This document shows, in pieces, positions 6,906-10,783 of a stretch of 10,783 nucleotides of DNA. The notes beneath the pieces are model-generated. The model saw only the letters and a program-made list of their open reading frames with translations. It was not told the origin of the DNA and did not search any database. This DNA comes from Pseudomonadota bacterium (lineage in GTDB: Bacteria > Pseudomonadota > Gammaproteobacteria > Burkholderiales > Rhodocyclaceae). Every line of letters starts with the position of its first letter. Position 1 is the stretch's first letter. The stretch covers positions 1 to 10,783 of the forward strand of contig JAUPVD010000364.1 in NCBI GenBank assembly GCA_030917225.1, read 5' to 3'. The position numbers and the translations under genes were made by a program.

Positions 6906-7154
6906 ATGGATATTTCCAGTGTGATCGTCGGTGCCCGGCCCGAAGGGGCTCAGCAAGTGAAGCAATCGCTTGAGGCGCTGGATGGTGTCGAAGTGCATAC
7001 GGTGGCAGAGGATGGGCGGATGATCGTGACGATCGAATCCCCTTCCGAGCAGGACACCGTAAAAACCTATGAGGTGATTTCCGTGCTGCCGGGGGTTCTT
7101 TCGGTGGCCATGGTTTATCACCAAGTCGAATCTGATCCTGACGAGGAGGTCTGA
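6906..7154 (+). CDS. napD: NapD, chaperone for NapA maturation
   Basis: This 82-residue cytoplasmic protein has the NapD family start [13 protein letters not shown], close to the start of E. coli NapD, and the typical [13 protein letters not shown] segment near residues 59-71, as in the ferredoxin-like NapD fold. NapD binds the twin-arginine signal peptide of NapA and holds the enzyme back from Tat export until its cofactor is inserted. It is the first gene after the FNR-type promoter and lies 2 nt before napA, so the chaperone is made together with its client. The Shine-Dalgarno region is weak, but the ATG at 6906 fits the family and the predicted leader. The acidic DPDEEV tail also encodes the napA ribosome-binding site. 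Confidence 0.95.
   Translation: MDISSVIVGARPEGAQQVKQSLEALDGVEVHTVAEDGRMIVTIESPSEQDTVKTYEVISVLPGVLSVAMVYHQVESDPDEEV
7144..7149 (+). promoter_or_regulatory. Strong ribosome-binding site of napA
   Basis: AGGAGG, a complete Shine-Dalgarno match, sits 7 nt before the napA ATG within the last codons of napD. The contrast with the weak site before napD suggests that the catalytic subunit is translated far more than its chaperone from the same message. Confidence 0.8.
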
Positions 7155-7156
7155 AA

Positions 7157-9700
7157 ATGAAACTGACGCGACGTGATTTCATCAAGAGCAACGCGGTAGC
7201 CGCTGCTGCAGCAACCGCCGGCATTACCGTGCCAGGTCTGGCGCAAGCCGCCGCCCCCAAGGGCGATGATGGCGTGCGCTGGGACAAGGGCGCCTGCCGC
7301 TACTGCGGTACCGGTTGTGGCGTGCTGGTCGGCACCAAGGACGGCCGCATCGTCGCGACTCAGGGTGACCCGGAAGCGCCGGTCAACCGTGGCCTGAACT
7401 GCATCAAGGGCTACTTCCTCTCGAAGATCCAGTACGGCAAGGACCGCCTGACGCAGCCGCTGCTGCGCATGAAGAACGGTCAATACGACAAGAACGGTGA
7501 TTTCGCCCCGATCTCGTGGGACAAGGCCTTCGACATCATGGCCGAGAAGACCAAGGCTGCACTCAAGGAAGGTGGCCCGAAGAACGTCTGCATGTTCGGC
7601 TCCGGCCAGTGGACGGTGTGGGAAGGCTATGCCGCCGCCAAGCTGTTCAAGGCCGGCTTCCGCTCCAACAACCTTGATCCGAATGCCCGCCACTGCATGG
7701 CCTCGGCTGTGGTCGGCTTCATGCGCACCTTCGGCATCGACGAGCCGATGGGCTGCTACGACGACATCGAGCACGCCGACGTGTTTGCCCTGTGGGGTTC
7801 GAACATGGCCGAGATGCATCCGATCCTGTGGTCGCGCATCACCGATCGCCGCCTGACGGCCAAGCACGTCAAGATTCACGTGCTGTCGACCTTCACGCAT
7901 CGTTCCTGCGAACTCGCTGACAGCGAATTGATCTTCAAGCCGAACTCCGATCTGGCGATCCTCAACTACATCGCCAACTACATCATCCAGAACAACGCGG
8001 TGAACAAGGACTTCGTCACCAAGCACGTCAAGTTCAAGAAGGGTGTCACCGACATCGGCTACGGCCTGCGTCCGAACCATCCGCTGGAAAAAGTGGCCAT
8101 GAACAACGGCTACCCGGGCGAAGATGGCAAGCCGAAGGGCAACCCGATGGCGGCCAGCGACATCACCTTCGAGGAATTCGCCCAGTTCGTCTCGGAGTAC
8201 ACGCTGGACAAGACGCACGAAATCTCGGGTGTGCCGAAGGACCGCCTGGAAGCGCTGGCCAAGGCCTACGCGGATCCGAAGGCCAAAGTCACCTCGTTCT
8301 GGACCATGGGTTTCAACCAGCACGTGCGCGGCACCTGGGTGAACAACATGATCTACAACGTCCACCTGCTGGTGGGCAAGATCTCCGAGCCGGGCAACAG
8401 CCCGTTCTCGCTGACTGGTCAGCCGTCGGCCTGCGGTACCGCGCGCGAAGTGGGCACCTTTGCCCATCGCCTGCCGGCCGACATGGTGGTCATGAATCCG
8501 AAGCACCGCGAACTGTCGGAGAAGCTGTGGAAGCTGCCGGCCGGCACCATTCCGGAGTGGGTTGGTTACCACGCCGTGCTGCAATCGCGCATGCTCAAGG
8601 ACGGCAAGATCGGCTTCTTCTGGTCGACCACCACCAACAACATGCAGGCTGGTCCGAACGTCAACGAGGAAGTCTATCCGGGGTGGCGCAATCCGAAAGC
8701 CTTCGTGGTGCACTCCGATGTGTACCCGACCGTTTCCGCCATGTCTGCCGACCTGATCCTGCCCTCCGCGATGTGGATGGAAAAGGAAGGCATGTACGGT
8801 AACGCCGAGCGTCGCGGCCAGATGTGGCGTCAGCAGGTCAAGGCGCCGGGTGAGGCCAAGTCCGATCTGTGGCAGTACATGGAGTTCTCGAAGCGCTTCA
8901 AAATGGAAGAAGTGTGGCCGGCCGAGTTGCTCGACAAGATGCCGGAGTACAAGGGCAAGACGCTGTTCGACGTGCTCTACGCGAACAAGGACACGACCAA
9001 GTGGGGTCTCGATGACGTCAAGGCGGTTAACGCCCACGCCATCAAGGACTACATGAACGACGAGTCCAAGGCTTACGGCTTTTACGTGCAGAAGGGCCTG
9101 TTCGAGGAATATGCCAGTTTTGGTCGTGGCAAGGCGCACGACCTAGCCTTCTTCGACGTCTATCACAAGGCGCGCGGTCTGCGCTGGCCGGTCATCGACG
9201 GCAAGGAAACCCTGTGGCGCTTCCGCGAAGGCTACGATTCGTACGTACCTAAGGGTGAGAGCGTCCGCTTCTACGGATTCCCTGATGGCAAGGCAGTGGC
9301 GTTCGCGCTGCCCTATCAGCCGGCCGCTGAAATGCCGGACAACGACTATGACCTGTGGCTGTGTACCGGCCGTGTGCTGGAGCACTGGCATACCGGCTCG
9401 ATGACCCGCCGCGTGCCCGAGCTGTACAAAGCCGTTCCGGATGCTGTCGTGTTCATGAACCCGGAAGATGCGAAGAAGCGCGGTCTGAACCGTAACGACG
9501 TGGTCAAGGTGGCCACCCGTCGCGGCGAGATCCAGCTACGCGTCGAGACCAAGGGCCGCAACAAGCCCCCGGTCGGCCTCGTCTTCGTGCCTTTCTTCGA
9601 CGAGCACCGTCTGGTCAACAAGCTGACCCTGGACGCCACTTGCCCGCTCTCGAAAGAGACGGACTTCAAGAAGTGTGCGTGCAAGGTGGTGAAGGCCTGA
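7157..9700 (+). CDS. napA: Periplasmic nitrate reductase catalytic subunit NapA
   Basis: NapA reduces nitrate to nitrite in the periplasm using bis-MGD molybdenum and one [4Fe-4S] cluster. The 847-residue precursor starts with a twin-arginine signal (TRRDFIK, residues 4-10) and a hydrophobic Ala-rich stretch, with likely cleavage after the AQA at 29-31. The cluster ligands are Cys47, Cys50, Cys54 and Cys82, followed by Lys84 of NCIKG, which lies between the cluster and the cofactor. Cys180 in NARHCMAS is the molybdenum ligand that marks the Nap type. Long blocks match E. coli NapA, such as [15 protein letters not shown] and [17 protein letters not shown]. coli NapA is 828 residues, so this one is slightly longer. 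The gene is 2 nt after napD with a strong ribosome-binding site, and its strongly biased codons suggest high expression. It should receive electrons through the NapG/H and NapB/C proteins; only napG is in the window. Confidence 0.98.
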   Translation: MKLTRRDFIKSNAVAAAAATAGITVPGLAQAAAPKGDDGVRWDKGACRYCGTGCGVLVGTKDGRIVATQGDPEAPVNRGLNCIKGYFLSKIQYGKDRLTQPLLRMKNGQYDKNGDFAPISWDKAFDIMAEKTKAALKEGGPKNVCMFGSGQWTVWEGYAAAKLFKAGFRSNNLDPNARHCMASAVVGFMRTFGIDEPMGCYDDIEHADVFALWGSNMAEMHPILWSRITDRRLTAKHVKIHVLSTFTHRSCELADSELIFKPNSDLAILNYIANYIIQNNAVNKDFVTKHVKFKKGVTDIGYGLRPNHPLEKVAMNNGYPGEDGKPKGNPMAASDITFEEFAQFVSEYTLDKTHEISGVPKDRLEALAKAYADPKAKVTSFWTMGFNQHVRGTWVNNMIYNVHLLVGKISEPGNSPFSLTGQPSACGTAREVGTFAHRLPADMVVMNPKHRELSEKLWKLPAGTIPEWVGYHAVLQSRMLKDGKIGFFWSTTTNNMQAGPNVNEEVYPGWRNPKAFVVHSDVYPTVSAMSADLILPSAMWMEKEGMYGNAERRGQMWRQQVKAPGEAKSDLWQYMEFSKRFKMEEVWPAELLDKMPEYKGKTLFDVLYANKDTTKWGLDDVKAVNAHAIKDYMNDESKAYGFYVQKGLFEEYASFGRGKAHDLAFFDVYHKARGLRWPVIDGKETLWRFREGYDSYVPKGESVRFYGFPDGKAVAFALPYQPAAEMPDNDYDLWLCTGRVLEHWHTGSMTRRVPELYKAVPDAVVFMNPEDAKKRGLNRNDVVKVATRRGEIQLRVETKGRNKPPVGLVFVPFFDEHRLVNKLTLDATCPLSKETDFKKCACKVVKA

Positions 9701-9746
9701 GGCAGGCCTTTACGACAAACAAGGCAATCAGGGAGTGCCGGGCTGA

Positions 9747-9777
9747 AGGTGGGGTGAGGGCAACCTCTCCCCCACCT
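9747..9777 (+). promoter_or_regulatory. GNRA-capped stem-loop between napA and napG
   Basis: AGGTGGGG (9747-9754) pairs perfectly with CCCCACCT (9770-9777). After a small 1x2 internal loop, GAGG (9756-9759) pairs with CCTC (9764-9767) around a GCAA tetraloop (9760-9763). With 12 mostly G-C pairs and a GNRA loop it should be very stable in the transcript. No T-run follows, so it is not a standard intrinsic terminator. It fits an intra-operon processing or stabilising element that keeps the napA message more abundant than the downstream genes. That role is inference. Confidence 0.6.
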
Positions 9778-9791
9778 GCCGGCTGACTGAG

Positions 9792-10783
9792 ATGGCTACC
9801 ACTGACGATATCAAGCCGGCTGCCGTGCGCAAGTCTGCACCTGCACGCCGCCAGTTCCTGTTCGACACGGCGCGCATGGCGTGCGGTGTCGGCATGCTCG
9901 GGCTCGGCCTGGGGCTGTATGCCAAGCAGGCAAAGGCATTGCCGGCGATGGCCGTGCGTCCGCCCGGGGCATTGGCTGAAGGCGACTTTCTTGGCGCCTG
10001 CATCCGTTGCGGCATGTGCGTTCGCGATTGTCCGTACGACACTCTGAGCCTGGCCAAGCCGGAACATCCGGTGGCAACGGGGACGCCGTACTTCACGGCG
10101 CGTGCGATCCCGTGCGAGATGTGCGATGACATTCCCTGCGTGAAGGCTTGCCCGACTGGCGCACTGGATCACGGGCTGACCGACATCAACAAGGCCAAGA
10201 TGGGTTTGGCCGTGCTGGTCGATCAGGAAACCTGCCTGAATTTCCTGGGTTTGCGTTGCGATGTCTGTTACCGCGTCTGCCCGGTCATCGACAAGGCGAT
10301 CACCCTGGAATTGGTCCCGAATCCACGTACCGGTCGGCATACGATGTTCCTGCCGACGGTACATTCCGAGCATTGCACGGGCTGTGGCAAGTGCGAAAAG
10401 GCCTGTGTCACCGAGGAAGCGTCGATCAAGATTTTCCCGGTAGCCATGGCCAAAGGCTCGTTGGGCAAGCACTATCGCCTCGGCTGGGAAGAGCAGAAAA
10501 AGGCCGGCGGCTCGCTGATCGACGAAAAGAGCATGGTCGATCTGCCCGATCGCCTGCCGGAAGGAATGAAACTGCCCGGGCATTTTGATCCGGGTAGCGG
10601 TGCAACCGCTGCGCCGGGCGCGGTGCCGGCCGATGTGCCGGCCGGGATGCCCGGAGGCAGTGCCGGTCCGGTGCCGAGCGCTCCGCCGGGAATGGGCGGC
10701 CCTGCCGTGCCCAGTGTGCCCCCCGGTATGCCGGGCGCGGTTGCCGGCAAGGTGCCGAGCCATCCTCCGGGGCTGGGAGGAGG
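9792..10783 (+). CDS. napG: NapG, four-cluster ferredoxin-type quinol dehydrogenase subunit (3' end cut by the window)
   Basis: The frame is open from ATG 9792 to the window end (330 codons, no stop). A twin-arginine signal, ARRQFLF (18-24), precedes a hydrophobic Gly/Leu-rich stretch. Sixteen cysteines form four [4Fe-4S] motifs: Cys70/73/76/80, Cys108/111/116/120, Cys148/156/159/163 and Cys195/198/201/205. The segment [15 protein letters not shown] (220-234) is typical of NapG. With membrane protein NapH it passes electrons from quinol towards NapA. E. coli NapG is about 231 residues; here the recognisable part ends near residue 262, then a Pro/Gly/Met-rich tail continues to the window edge. 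That makes it unusually long even though incomplete. The ATG has no strong Shine-Dalgarno, but the signal peptide needs this start and the frame offers no other ATG or GTG upstream. The gene order napD-napA-napG resembles the E. coli nap operon, without napF in front. Confidence 0.95.
   Translation, partial: MATTDDIKPAAVRKSAPARRQFLFDTARMACGVGMLGLGLGLYAKQAKALPAMAVRPPGALAEGDFLGACIRCGMCVRDCPYDTLSLAKPEHPVATGTPYFTARAIPCEMCDDIPCVKACPTGALDHGLTDINKAKMGLAVLVDQETCLNFLGLRCDVCYRVCPVIDKAITLELVPNPRTGRHTMFLPTVHSEHCTGCGKCEKACVTEEASIKIFPVAMAKGSLGKHYRLGWEEQKKAGGSLIDEKSMVDLPDRLPEGMKLPGHFDPGSGATAAPGAVPADVPAGMPGGSAGPVPSAPPGMGGPAVPSVPPGMPGAVAGKVPSHPPGLGG
10623..10781 (+). repeat. Pro/Gly/Met-rich imperfect repeats in the NapG C-terminus
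   Basis: Residues 278-330 of NapG contain four related units: [11 protein letters not shown] (278-288), [10 protein letters not shown] (294-303), [10 protein letters not shown] (306-315) and [10 protein letters not shown] (321-330), roughly V-P-S-x-P-P-G-(M/L)-x-G every 12-16 residues. The DNA shows matching GC-rich short inverted repeats, for example CCGGG-ATG-CCCGG at 10642-10654. The array runs into the window edge, so its total length is unknown. Confidence 0.8.

Noticed and set aside
7118..9139. A 673-codon open frame on the minus strand opposite napA
   Set aside because: napA has a complete, motif-confirmed reading frame on the plus strand with strongly biased GC-ending codons, which removes stops from an antisense frame. 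The antisense protein is Val/His/Leu/Arg-rich with no domain I recognise.
9666..10763. A 365-codon open frame on the minus strand opposite napG
   Set aside because: The plus-strand frame carries sixteen correctly spaced ferredoxin cysteines and a Tat signal. The opposite frame is Arg/His-rich without any domain and extends into the antisense of the Pro/Gly repeats.

Overview
The window is about 60% GC by eye. It carries ten protein-coding genes, all on the + strand and tightly packed, and reads as an ordinary chromosomal segment of a denitrifying or nitrate-respiring betaproteobacterium. The family Rhodocyclaceae (Dechloromonas/Azonexus-like) is my best guess. That rests on the yicC-gmk-rpoZ-spoT order, the short 68-residue omega subunit and a napDAG operon; it is inference, not a database match. 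I see no rRNA, tRNA, CRISPR array, insertion sequence or prophage gene.

Region 1 (2-3920) is a housekeeping and stringent-response cluster: yicC (RNase/RNA quality control), gmk (GMP to GDP), rpoZ (RNA polymerase omega) and spoT (bifunctional (p)ppGpp synthetase/hydrolase). Spacing is 11-42 nt, consistent with one operon. The products converge on guanine nucleotides and RNA polymerase: gmk feeds the GDP/GTP pool, SpoT turns it into (p)ppGpp, and omega forms part of a (p)ppGpp-binding site on the polymerase.

Region 2 (3925-6742) continues in the same direction with a DadA-type D-amino acid dehydrogenase that probably starts at a TTG codon 4 nt after the spoT stop. Next are a crotonase-fold protein whose active-site residues look like an isomerase rather than a hydratase, and a YjjV-type TatD metal-dependent hydrolase overlapping it by 11 nt. 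These are metabolic or accessory genes that may be read through from the spoT operon.

Region 3 (6743-6905) is a 163-nt AT-richer intergenic region. It holds a perfect FNR-type palindrome (TTGAT-N4-ATCAA), a -10-like hexamer at the spacing expected of a class II FNR promoter, a degenerate second FNR-like site upstream and a short inverted repeat next to the main box.

Region 4 (6906 to the end) is the periplasmic nitrate reductase operon: napD (signal-peptide chaperone), napA (molybdopterin catalytic subunit) and the start of napG (four-cluster ferredoxin, cut by the window end). A strong GNRA-capped stem-loop lies between napA and napG. NapG carries an unusual Pro/Gly/Met-rich repetitive C-terminal extension. 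I did not find an undescribed multi-gene system; the most noteworthy items are the NapG tail, the napA-napG stem-loop, the architecture of the nap promoter and the atypical crotonase active site.
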